Origin: Deltaproteobacteria bacterium
GTDB lineage: Bacteria; Myxococcota_A; JAADFL01
Assembly: GCA_013152945.1 (NCBI GenBank)
Contig: JAADFL010000066.1
Span: forward strand, 1-64,000
Length of the DNA: 64,000 nt
Direction of reading: 5' to 3'
Under the pieces are notes generated by a model. The model was given only the letters and a program-made list of their open reading frames with translations. It ran no database searches and had not been told where the DNA came from. Below are positions 8,628-16,508 of the stretch, one piece after another; the first letter of the stretch is position 1; each line of letters begins with the position of its first letter. A program made the translations under genes and the position numbers.

Positions 8628-10402
8628 GAAAAAAATATTTTTTTAAAACGACGATTCAAGCTCTCTTTCTATTGATGCTCATATCTTTCGGCCGAACCGC
8701 TCTTGCCGGGATCCCCGGCGAGCAGGCGGAGGCGGCTGGAAGGAAGAGGCTGTCGAGCCATGACTGTGAGGGCGCAAGGCAGGCATTTAGAGCAGCACTC
8801 GATGCCTTCGAGACCAGTTCCAGGCACCTCCTTTTAGCCAGGGCCTTGAAGTGTCTCGATAGGCCACAGGAGGCATACAGGCATGCTTACCTGGCATCCG
8901 CGGCCAGGGGCTCGAACGACCGGGAGAGCCTGAAGCTCCTCCTCGACCTGTGCTTGAGACTGGGCAAGAACAAGCAGGCCCGGTCCATCTTGAACCAGTT
9001 GAGGGGATTTCCCGGTCTCGCCGGTTTTGTATCAAGGCGGGCGTCTGTCCTGCGGTTTCGCAGTGGTGAAATAAACCGGGCCCTTTCTCTGGCAAGGGCT
9101 GCCGTGGGCGACAGGTTCACGAAGTGGGACAGGAGGGCTCTTTGTCTGTACAGCCTGGAGTCAAAAAGAATCAAGGCCGCGCTCGAACACTGCCCCGAGG
9201 CTGTCAGGTCCGGTGCACTCGGGGCCGAATGGCTGGCCAGGACATTGGCAAAGGCGGGCCGGCTCGATCTTGCAGCCGGAATATTGTGGCATCACGGGAA
9301 AAACGCAAACAAGAAAAAAAACAGGAACGTACTAGATTCCAGGTACAGGGCCAGGCTGGCCTACCTGTACTTCAAGAGGTACGGCGATCTTTATCATGCT
9401 TCAAGAGCACTCGAATATTTTTCAAGGCTTGGAGGTGATGTTGCGCCGGGTGACTATGCATCGGTGGCGCGCCGGGCAAATATGTCATTCGATTATAGCC
9501 GGGGAACGGGAAGAGCAAGACAGGGCAAATACGATTATTACGGTTATGGCTTGAAGCTCGACGTGGCGGTGCCGATGCCGGGCAGATGGAAGCTTGTTCC
9601 CGGTGCCGAGTTGGAGAATCTCGGGGAAGATGCGACGCTTTCGGGCCCGGGCGAACCTGTACGGCGCTCGTGGCAGGAGGGCAGGGCCGTCATGTCGCTG
9701 AAGGCCGAGCTTTACTGGCCTGAATTCGGACTTAGGGCCGCGCTTGGCGGAGGCGGCTATTTCTCTTCAGACTCGGCATATCCCTTGTTCGAACTCAATG
9801 TCTCGGGCAGGCCCAAGGCCGGGTGGATCGACCTCGATTTCTCGCTTTCATACGGCCTGGGCAAACGGGCTGCGTCCGCATCCTATTCATGCGGCGGCCT
9901 CGAAGCCGAGTTAAGGGCCCTTTTGCGGGCAGGCCCGGTCCAGGTCCTTGGCGGTTTGCGGAACATGCTATTTGCGTTCGAGCATGGCCGTCCGAGGCAA
10001 TTGTCCGGCTTCCTGTCTGGCACATGGCCTTTGGGCACGGGTCTTTTTCAGTTTTCACCGGGTTTGGCAATCAGCCTTGATCGATCATGGGATCAGCCTC
10101 TGGGCGGCGTGCCCGTGGATCTTTCTTCCAACCGTGAGGCTTTGTGGCTGGTATTTTCGGTCTCCACGGTCAAGCTCAATTACATCGATTTCAATATGAA
10201 TGTTTCCTGGGCCCCTGTTTCAAGGGGATACAGCATGGAGGGCAACGGCCTGGAGCCTTTCGGCAACGGGCCGTGGCGTATCGAATCCCGGCTCCGAATA
10301 AGATCCCGGCAACGCGCAGGCCTTGAGTTGAGAACCTGGTTCGATGATGAATTGCGAAAAAGGAATGTGTTCGCTTATTTCGGCATTTTCATGATTCTCT
10401 GA
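8624..10402 (+). CDS. secreted TPR protein with C-terminal outer-membrane beta-barrel-like domain
   Basis: A 592-residue protein starting with a signal peptide (MRKKYFFKTT, then a hydrophobic stretch ending near SFGRTALA). Residues about 30-270 are alpha-helical and TPR-like (GARQAFRAALDAFETS and similar). From about 290 the sequence changes to alternating hydrophobic/polar strands rich in Gly, Tyr and Trp running to the C-terminus, typical of an outer-membrane barrel. The architecture resembles TPR-barrel export proteins such as PgaA/BcsC/NfrA, though no polysaccharide genes adjoin it. The start at 8624 is chosen over the frame opening at 8573 because it overlaps the upstream stop and begins the signal peptide. 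Its end overlaps the convergent kinase gene by 14 bp. Confidence 0.65.
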   Translation: MRKKYFFKTTIQALFLLMLISFGRTALAGIPGEQAEAAGRKRLSSHDCEGARQAFRAALDAFETSSRHLLLARALKCLDRPQEAYRHAYLASAARGSNDRESLKLLLDLCLRLGKNKQARSILNQLRGFPGLAGFVSRRASVLRFRSGEINRALSLARAAVGDRFTKWDRRALCLYSLESKRIKAALEHCPEAVRSGALGAEWLARTLAKAGRLDLAAGILWHHGKNANKKKNRNVLDSRYRARLAYLYFKRYGDLYHASRALEYFSRLGGDVAPGDYASVARRANMSFDYSRGTGRARQGKYDYYGYGLKLDVAVPMPGRWKLVPGAELENLGEDATLSGPGEPVRRSWQEGRAVMSLKAELYWPEFGLRAALGGGGYFSSDSAYPLFELNVSGRPKAGWIDLDFSLSYGLGKRAASASYSCGGLEAELRALLRAGPVQVLGGLRNMLFAFEHGRPRQLSGFLSGTWPLGTGLFQFSPGLAISLDRSWDQPLGGVPVDLSSNREALWLVFSVSTVKLNYIDFNMNVSWAPVSRGYSMEGNGLEPFGNGPWRIESRLRIRSRQRAGLELRTWFDDELRKRNVFAYFGIFMIL

Positions 10403-12092
10403 TTCTTGCTTTTTTGGGGGCTAACTTTTTTCTTTGTCCTGCTTTTCCCCTGATCTTCAGGACCGGTAAAGTATCGGCGTTTTTTTTCACAGCCTTTTTC
10501 TTGTTTCCTGCTTTTTCCAGGACCATCCTGATCTTGTCCAGCAGCGTGCTCAATGTGGCGGGTTTGGTAATTACGCCGTCACATCCCATGCGCTTTACAA
10601 TTGCCATGGCTTCTTTTTCAGGAATGGCTGTAAGGATTATCGATGGAACAGGTTTGCACTTTTTTTTCATTTTCAGTTTTCTGATAAGCTCGGCTCCGGT
10701 CATGTAAGGCAGTGTGAGGTCTATAAGGAACAGGTTGAAATCGTTGTCGCATACGACGTCGAGGGCCTCTTCACCCGTGGAAGCGGAAGTCACGTCGCAT
10801 CCTCTGCTCGTCAATACCAGGTCCAGGAATTCAACCGTATCCGGATCGTCGTCAACCACAAGGATTTTTGCTCCTTCCAGCGAAGTCAGTGGGATTTGTC
10901 CAAGTTTACTTTTTGCATCCTCGGCGCCGGGCCGGCCTCCGAGCGGAAGTGAAAAGGTTATTGTCGTGCCGCGGCCCTTAATGGAACGTATTGCCAGCTT
11001 GGAGCCGTGAGTGTCGAGTATGCTCTTTACAATGGACAGGCCGAGGCCGGATCCCGGAGAATTTACGTCATTTTTGAAAAACGGCTGTGTTACCTTTTTC
11101 CTGACGGTTTCGGTCATCCCGATGCCGTTGTCTTGCACCGATATGGTCATGTTTTTCTTTCCGCGCTTCAAGCTTACCTCGATGCGGTTTTGCTTGTCGC
11201 CGTACTTGACCGCGTTATCGAGCAGGTTGTTCAGGACCCGGTGTATCATTTCCTTATCCGCCCGGACCATGTGCGGCTCATCCAGCGTGTTGATTTTTAT
11301 CATGTCCAGGGGAAACCCGGTCCTTATGACCAACTCGGCCACACACTCATTGATCAGCTTTGCCGGGTCGAAATCCGTCAGAACAGGCTTATCCCCGAAT
11401 TCCGGCCTCAACAATGTTTGATAATTCAGGATGTCATCCATGAGGTCCGAGAGCCTGGAAAGGTTTCTTGCGGCCACCTGCATAGCGTCTGAAGCTTCTT
11501 TCGATATGCGGCCAAGGGAACCTTCCAGGAGAAGCTCCACATAGCCCAGGCCGGTCACGAGGGGTGTGCGCACTTCGTGACTCAACTTGGCGACGAATTC
11601 GTCTTTCATTTTATGGAGCCGTGCCAGTTTGCGGTTTGCCTCTTCGAGTTCGGCGTTCCTCTCGGCAAGCTCCAATTCGAGTTTTCTACGTTTCGAGACA
11701 TCCCTGATAATGCCGACCGAGCCTATGGGTTTGCCGTGTTCATCATAGTAGGCCCTGCCGTCCACGCGGATGAACTTTTCTTCCCCGTCAGGGGTGAATA
11801 CCCTGAAGTCTTCGCCCCGTGGTCCCTCCGCATGGAGGGTAGATTGCCATGATGCCTCGACCCTGGGCAGGTCATCAGGATGGATCATGACTTTGTACGG
11901 CACTCCGATTACAGCTTCCTTAGGAAGTCCGGTTAAAGCCTCGAAACCCGGTGATACGTATTTTAGGGTTCCGTTCTCATCCGACACGAACAGGACTTCC
12001 GCCAGGTTGTCCAGCAGCAGGCGCTCCAGCGCGGTTATTTTATTTTTGCCGGGACTATTGTTTATTGTTGCTTTTCGGCTGTTTTTAGCCAT
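10389..12092 (-). CDS. PAS-containing hybrid sensor histidine kinase / response regulator
   Basis: A 567-residue soluble signalling protein with no membrane helices. Order: N-terminal PAS domain (about 25-135), short coiled coil (138-165), HisKA with KLSHEVRTPL and phospho-acceptor His172, HATPase with the N box NNLLDNAVKYG (about 288-298) and G boxes DNGIG and GSGLGLSIV, then a receiver domain (about 408-525) with the acidic DDDP pocket and phospho-acceptor Asp458 in FLIDLTLP. It ends in a Lys/Arg-rich tail. The start codon abuts the stop of the amidotransferase gene upstream, so it is the last gene of a holC-amidotransferase-kinase unit. The signal and output are unknown; the terminal receiver suggests a phosphorelay to a protein encoded elsewhere. 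Confidence 0.9.
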   Translation of the reverse strand: MAKNSRKATINNSPGKNKITALERLLLDNLAEVLFVSDENGTLKYVSPGFEALTGLPKEAVIGVPYKVMIHPDDLPRVEASWQSTLHAEGPRGEDFRVFTPDGEEKFIRVDGRAYYDEHGKPIGSVGIIRDVSKRRKLELELAERNAELEEANRKLARLHKMKDEFVAKLSHEVRTPLVTGLGYVELLLEGSLGRISKEASDAMQVAARNLSRLSDLMDDILNYQTLLRPEFGDKPVLTDFDPAKLINECVAELVIRTGFPLDMIKINTLDEPHMVRADKEMIHRVLNNLLDNAVKYGDKQNRIEVSLKRGKKNMTISVQDNGIGMTETVRKKVTQPFFKNDVNSPGSGLGLSIVKSILDTHGSKLAIRSIKGRGTTITFSLPLGGRPGAEDAKSKLGQIPLTSLEGAKILVVDDDPDTVEFLDLVLTSRGCDVTSASTGEEALDVVCDNDFNLFLIDLTLPYMTGAELIRKLKMKKKCKPVPSIILTAIPEKEAMAIVKRMGCDGVITKPATLSTLLDKIRMVLEKAGNKKKAVKKNADTLPVLKIRGKAGQRKKLAPKKARIRES

Positions 12093-12836
12093 CTATTCCT
12101 TGCCCCCTCTTCTCGCGGCATGTACCAGGCTGTCGAACAGGCCCTGGAATGCCGGGCCGAAAGTGCTTTTTTCCTCGGGGTGCCATTGAACACCCAGGTA
12201 AAAAGGCTTGGATGGGTCTTCTACTGCTTCTATGAAACCATCGCCCGCGACTGCGCATACGTCCAGGCCGCCCGAACTTGTTACGCCCTGGTGGTGCCTG
12301 CTGTTGACAGTGTGTTCGCCCGGGCCCAGCAAGCGTGACAGGAGTGTGCCCTTCCTGACCTTGATATCATGCTCAACGTACACATCAGGTGTTTTGTCTT
12401 TGTGAATTATCTTGTTATTTTTAAGATCGGGAATGTGAGGGAAAATCGAGCCCTTGGCCTGAATAGTCATCAGTTGCATGCCTGCGCATATCCCTAGGAC
12501 CGGCAGGTCTGTCTGTTGCAACTCTGCAACCAGGGCCTTGTCGAATTCTTCCCTGGCCCCGGCCACAGGTTCCAGGCTCGGATGTTTTAGTTGTTCGGCG
12601 GTAAATGCGCACCTGTAGTCATCTCCCCCGGTCAGGATGACTGCATCAACCATGGTGAGCAATCTCTTTATGGCGCGGGGGCCGGCATTCGGGCAGAAGG
12701 GCAGGGGAATGGCTCCGGCTTTTAATATTCTGTGCATGTACGAGGATTTCAGCGTACACTTGCCCTTGCTTTCCCGGTCGTCATGGACCTTGTCAAGGTC
12801 GCAGTTGAGCCCTACTATAACTTGTTCGACAGCCAA
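12093..12836 (-). CDS. class I glutamine amidotransferase, gamma-glutamyl-GABA hydrolase (PuuD/peptidase C26) type
   Basis: Predicted cytosolic gamma-glutamyl hydrolase of the C26 class, which cleaves gamma-glutamyl amides such as gamma-glutamyl-GABA. Numbered from the chosen start (247 aa), it has the nucleophile elbow LGICAGMQ with Cys117 and a C-terminal QWHPEE with His219 and Glu221, completing the Cys-His-Glu triad. The frame opens at 12881 deep inside holC; the TTG at 12836 is preferred because GAGGGG lies 5 nt before it and because VIVGLNCDL begins the fold soon after. It therefore overlaps the holC end by 22 bp and is probably translationally coupled. No puuABC genes are near, so the substrate is inferred. 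Confidence 0.82.
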   Translation of the reverse strand: MAVEQVIVGLNCDLDKVHDDRESKGKCTLKSSYMHRILKAGAIPLPFCPNAGPRAIKRLLTMVDAVILTGGDDYRCAFTAEQLKHPSLEPVAGAREEFDKALVAELQQTDLPVLGICAGMQLMTIQAKGSIFPHIPDLKNNKIIHKDKTPDVYVEHDIKVRKGTLLSRLLGPGEHTVNSRHHQGVTSSGGLDVCAVAGDGFIEAVEDPSKPFYLGVQWHPEEKSTFGPAFQGLFDSLVHAARRGGKE

Positions 12837-13267
12837 CCTATCCCCTCGAAAAACACCGGTTCGAAATCCTTGGCGCGCCATGACTTGAACCTTTCCCTGG
12901 CTGCTTCGACCAGGCTTGGTGAAAACGTGGGCGCAAAGTCCACGACCAGGTCGAATTTCATGCAGTGCTCGATTTCCGCCGGACTGGAAAGAACCAGTGC
13001 ATCAGCCTTGGGCCAGACAATGAGAGACGAAATGAGCAATGCCTGCTCTGGGTCGCCGGCAGGTGTTTCCTCCGGAGAAACCAGCCTGTGTGCTATGAAA
13101 GCCCCCTGGGAGAACGTCCAGAGCAGGTTGTCGAGGGCTTTGGCCGGTTCTCCGGCCTCAACATGGAGCTGTACCTTTAGCCCTTTTTCAACAAGGGCCT
13201 GGACGGATTGGCAGACAGCCTCTTCCAGCGGGGGGGCCGGCACCTTGACGAAAACTACTTTGGGCAA
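12815..13267 (-). CDS. holC: DNA polymerase III subunit chi (HolC)-like protein
   Basis: A 150-residue protein resembling the chi subunit of the clamp-loader complex, which bridges the polymerase III holoenzyme and SSB at the replication fork. Recognisable features are the central LLWTFSQGAFIAHRL segment, matching the chi pattern (LWxxxxxxFxPHxL), and a C-terminal VVDFAPTFS followed by ARERFKSWR, matching the VDFxP and ARERYKxYR signature. Length agrees with E. coli chi (147 aa). It is first in a minus-strand unit with a 22-bp overlap into the amidotransferase gene. HolC is often next to pepA or valS in proteobacteria, so this setting is unusual. The call rests on motif recall, without a profile search. 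Confidence 0.75.
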   Translation of the reverse strand: MPKVVFVKVPAPPLEEAVCQSVQALVEKGLKVQLHVEAGEPAKALDNLLWTFSQGAFIAHRLVSPEETPAGDPEQALLISSLIVWPKADALVLSSPAEIEHCMKFDLVVDFAPTFSPSLVEAARERFKSWRAKDFEPVFFEGIGWLSNKL

Positions 13268-13545
13268 CCTGCACCTCTCATGACAAATGATTAAAGGCCT
13301 TAAAAGTCGCTATGGGTTCCATGGAACAATGCATTTTAATCTTTTTCAGCCCTTCCATTCAAAGTTATAGGATCCATAGTCCATGCCCCGGCTTTTTTCA
13401 ATGTTGTTGTTGCTCTTAAAACCGCCCCAAAAAAATATCCGGATCCGTAATGCGGTTTGAATGGCGGCCCTTTGTGATTGCCCTTTGTCTGCTCTTGCTA
13501 TAGCCTGTCATGGTTGAAAGGTAATCGGCTGAATCGGAGGACAAG
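13268..13545. promoter_or_regulatory. divergent intergenic region between holC and the leu-type operon
   Basis: 278 bp between divergent starts must contain both promoters. GGAGG at 13536-13540 serves the GTG start of the leuB-type gene. A possible extended -10 (TGCTATAG) lies about 50 nt upstream of that start, with only a weak -35. No leucine-rich leader peptide, T-box or attenuator hairpin was seen. Confidence 0.35.
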
Positions 13546-14625
13546 GTGCATAAATTGCCACGGCGGGTAGCAGTTGTTCCAGGAGATGGCATTGGTCCGG
13601 AAGTGGTGGGGGAATCTGTTTCAGTTCTAAGGACACTGAACCGGATCTTTTCCCTGGACATGGAGTTCGTGGATTTCCCTTGGGGGGCCGAGCATTACCT
13701 CGAGTTCGGCGAAACTCTCCCGGAAGATGCCGTGGAAATGCTGAATCGCGAGTTCGGCGCAATTTTCATGGGCGCCATGGGCGATCCCAGGGTGCCGGAC
13801 ATGGTTCATGCGCGGGACATAGTGCTTGGATTGAGGCGCAAGCTGGACCTTTACGTGAACCAGAGGCCGATAAAATTGCTTGACCAACGCCTGACGCCGT
13901 TGAAAGACAAGGGAAAAGACGACATCGATTTCGTGATATTGAGAGAGAACACCGAGGGAAGTTATGTCGGTTGCGGCGGATGGTTCAAGAAGGGATCGGC
14001 TGACGAAATCGCTATCGAAGAATCCATCAACACCAGGAAAGGAGTGGAAAGAATAATAAGGTATGCCTTTTCCATGGCCCGGCAATACGGTTACGAAAAG
14101 GTGACCATGGCGGACAAGAGCAATGCCATCAGGTTCGGTCACGACCTGTGGTACAGGGTCTTCCAGGAAATTGGTGAAGAGTATCCGGACATAGAGATGC
14201 AACACCTGTACATCGACGTGTTGACAGCCGAACTCATCAGGGCGCCGGAGCAATTCCAGATAATAGTAACCTGCAATCTTTTCGGCGACATACTGGCGGA
14301 TCTTTCCGCTCAGCTCATGGGGGGACTGGGGCTGGCGGCAAGTGCAAACCTGAATCCCGGCAAGGTATCCCTGTTCGAGCCTGTTCACGGCTCGGCTCCG
14401 AAACTCGCGGGCAGGGGACTGGCCGACCCGGTGGCGGCCATTCTCTCCGGCCAGCTTCTGCTCGGCCACTTCGGATTGGCCGAGTACGGCGCCATCATCG
14501 AGGAAGCGGTCAGGGATTCATTGCAGCAGGGCATTACCACGCCCGACCTCGGGGGACACTCGACGACACAGGATGTCGGAGCCTTTATCAGGAAACGAAT
14601 AGAAGAATTGGCGGATGAGAAATAG
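13546..14625 (+). CDS. isopropylmalate/isocitrate-type beta-decarboxylating dehydrogenase (LeuB family)
   Basis: NAD-dependent oxidative decarboxylase, most likely 3-isopropylmalate dehydrogenase of leucine synthesis. The 359-residue protein has the GDGIGPEV opening, NQRP and LRENTEG arginines (Arg107, Arg133), Tyr140, Lys191 in ADKSN, and the metal aspartates Asp224, Asp248 and Asp252 in the NLFGDILADLSA signature. The substrate-selecting loop at about residues 89-97 is not a textbook LeuB loop, so homoisocitrate or tartrate dehydrogenase activity cannot be excluded. Start is GTG with GGAGG 5 nt upstream. It heads a four-gene run with both isomerase subunits and a LeuA-family synthase, which gives the pathway context of 2-oxo-acid chain elongation. 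Confidence 0.85.
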   Translation: MHKLPRRVAVVPGDGIGPEVVGESVSVLRTLNRIFSLDMEFVDFPWGAEHYLEFGETLPEDAVEMLNREFGAIFMGAMGDPRVPDMVHARDIVLGLRRKLDLYVNQRPIKLLDQRLTPLKDKGKDDIDFVILRENTEGSYVGCGGWFKKGSADEIAIEESINTRKGVERIIRYAFSMARQYGYEKVTMADKSNAIRFGHDLWYRVFQEIGEEYPDIEMQHLYIDVLTAELIRAPEQFQIIVTCNLFGDILADLSAQLMGGLGLAASANLNPGKVSLFEPVHGSAPKLAGRGLADPVAAILSGQLLLGHFGLAEYGAIIEEAVRDSLQQGITTPDLGGHSTTQDVGAFIRKRIEELADEK

Positions 14626-14643
14626 TTAACGGAGGTACGTGAT

Positions 14644-15912
14644 TTGGCCGGAGCCACTCTTGCGGAAAAGTTGATATCAAGGATAGCAGGCGTTGATCGT
14701 GCCAGGGCAGGGGATCACCTGTGGTGCAAAGTGGATGTCGCTTTGCTGACCGATCCCACAACTCCCCAGGTAGGAGCGGCCATGGCCCGGCTCGGCGCCG
14801 AAAAGGTGTTCGATCCCGCCAAGGTAGTGATTTTCCATGACCACTTCGTGCCTGCAAAAGACGTTAAGTCAGCCGGTCTTGCAAGGGCATCCAAGGAATT
14901 TGCGCGTGAGCATGGCATAGAAAAATTTTTCGAGGTGGGGAGGGCCGGCATTTGCCATGTCGCATTGCCGGAAACAGGGATGGTGGTTCCGGGCGACCTT
15001 GTGGTGGGTGCTGACAGCCATACAACTACACACGGTGCACTGGGTGCTTTTGCAACCGGCATGGGAGCGACGGATATGGCGGCGGTCCTTGCCACCGGCA
15101 AGACATGGCTTATGGTGCCGGAGACGATAAGAGTCGATCTGAAGGGTGCCCTGGATAAATATGTCTGTGGTAAGGATGTCGCGCTGGCGCTGCTCAAAGA
15201 ACTCGGAGTGCGCGGCGCCATATACAAGGCGCTGGAGTTCGGAGGGCCGGGCGCCGGGGACCTCGAATTGGCGGACCGGTTTACAATGTGCAACATGGCG
15301 GTGGAGGCAGGTGCGAAGGCCGGAATATTTAAGGCCGACGAAAAGGTGCTGGACTATGTAGGGTCAAGGACAGACAGGGAACCGGTTGTTTTCGAACCTG
15401 ATCCGGATGCGGAATACCGGCGCTGTATCGAAATGGATGTTTCAAAAGTCGAACCCATGGTAGCTGCTCCGCATTCGCCCGACAACGTGAGCCCTGCATC
15501 GGTTTTTTCGGATGTGGCGGTGGACCAGGTGCTGATAGGTTCGTGCACCAACGGCAGGATCGAGGACTTTAGGGCCTTTGCAGAGATAATGAACGGCAGG
15601 AAGGTGCATCCTGATGTCAGGCTTATTGCACTGCCCGGCTCGCCTTCCGTCCTGGAGCAGATGATAGCCGAAGGCATAGCCGCGAGCTTGGTTCAATCGG
15701 GCGGCGTGCTCGGACCTTGCACATGCGGGCCGTGTATAGGCTCGCCACCGGGGGTGCTCGGCGAATCCGAAGTCGCGCTGTTCACCACGAACAGGAATTT
15801 TCAAGGAAGATCAGGGGCCAGGAGTTCGAGGGTGTATCTTGCTTCACCGGCGGTTGCGGCGGCGACGGCTATTACGGGCAGGATAACCGATCCAAGAAAT
15901 CTGGCGGGATGA
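14644..15912 (+). CDS. leuC: 3-isopropylmalate dehydratase large subunit (LeuC / homoaconitase family)
   Basis: Large subunit of the two-part [4Fe-4S] hydro-lyase that isomerises 2- to 3-isopropylmalate (or homocitrate to homoisocitrate). At 422 residues it is the shorter LeuC2/homoaconitase-like form common in archaea and many bacteria, not the ~466-residue enterobacterial form. Cluster ligands are Cys301 in GSCTNGR and Cys361/Cys364 in the CTCGPCIG motif. HTTTHGALG marks the active-site region near 123-131. TTG start at 14644 with GGAGG 8 nt upstream. The stop overlaps the small-subunit ATG (ATGA), so both subunits are made in step. The isopropylmalate role is favoured because of leucine gene order, but homoaconitase uses the same family. 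Confidence 0.85.
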   Translation: MAGATLAEKLISRIAGVDRARAGDHLWCKVDVALLTDPTTPQVGAAMARLGAEKVFDPAKVVIFHDHFVPAKDVKSAGLARASKEFAREHGIEKFFEVGRAGICHVALPETGMVVPGDLVVGADSHTTTHGALGAFATGMGATDMAAVLATGKTWLMVPETIRVDLKGALDKYVCGKDVALALLKELGVRGAIYKALEFGGPGAGDLELADRFTMCNMAVEAGAKAGIFKADEKVLDYVGSRTDREPVVFEPDPDAEYRRCIEMDVSKVEPMVAAPHSPDNVSPASVFSDVAVDQVLIGSCTNGRIEDFRAFAEIMNGRKVHPDVRLIALPGSPSVLEQMIAEGIAASLVQSGGVLGPCTCGPCIGSPPGVLGESEVALFTTNRNFQGRSGARSSRVYLASPAVAAATAITGRITDPRNLAG

Positions 15913-16490
15913 AAAGTGTGGTGAAAATGAAACACGAAGCTGAAGAAAGGTGCTCGAATGTGGATAGGGGCCGGGCCTTGCGTATCTCGGGCAGGGTGAT
16001 AAAACTCGGGCATGACGTGGACACGGACAGGATAATACCCGCACGTTATTGTAATTCTTTTGCCCAAGAGGACCTGGCGCCGCACGCGCTCGAAGATTAT
16101 GATCCGGGTTTGGCGAACAAAATCAGGCCCGGTGACGTTATAGTAGCAGGAGAAAATTTCGGGTGTGGAAGTTCGAGGGAGCATGCGCCGGTGGCGTTGC
16201 TCGGAGCGGGAATCAGGTGTATCGTGGCAGTATCGTTTGCAAGGATTTTCTACAGGAACGCGTTGAATCTTGGCTTGCCGGTGCTCGTGTGTGAACATGC
16301 TTTCGACGTATTCGAAAACTTCGAGGAGATTGTGGTAGAGACCGGGGCCGGAAAGATAATCAAGGCTGGAACAGGGGATGTATTACGCGCAAGGCCGTTG
16401 TCCAGGATTGCCGGGGACCTGATGAGGGCAGGCGGTCTTGCATCACTGGTAAGGGCCATGACCGTGCCGGGCCGAGAACCGGGGGATTAA
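15909..16490 (+). CDS. leuD: 3-isopropylmalate dehydratase small subunit (LeuD family)
   Basis: 193-residue small (swivel) subunit partnering the preceding LeuC-type protein. Diagnostic sequences are the [12 protein letters not shown] segment and [14 protein letters not shown], the loop that contacts substrate. The open frame extends upstream to 15717 inside leuC, but the ATG at 15909 overlapping the leuC stop is the natural start. About 30 residues of charged, Lys/Glu-rich sequence precede the conserved domain, longer than in most LeuD proteins of the short class; an internal start near the ISGRVIKLG segment is possible. Followed after 18 bp by the LeuA-family gene. Confidence 0.87.
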   Translation: MKSVVKMKHEAEERCSNVDRGRALRISGRVIKLGHDVDTDRIIPARYCNSFAQEDLAPHALEDYDPGLANKIRPGDVIVAGENFGCGSSREHAPVALLGAGIRCIVAVSFARIFYRNALNLGLPVLVCEHAFDVFENFEEIVVETGAGKIIKAGTGDVLRARPLSRIAGDLMRAGGLASLVRAMTVPGREPGD

Positions 16491-16508
16491 TGGTAATGGA
16501 GATGAGAA

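Noticed and set aside
10271-10300. tRNA T-arm-like string TATCGAATCCCGGCTCCGAA
   Set aside because: It is inside the beta-barrel gene and no acceptor, D-arm or anticodon stem can be drawn around it.
15717-15908. Upstream extension of leuD
   Set aside because: Lies within leuC including the iron-sulfur cysteines; the ATG overlapping the leuC stop is the normal start.
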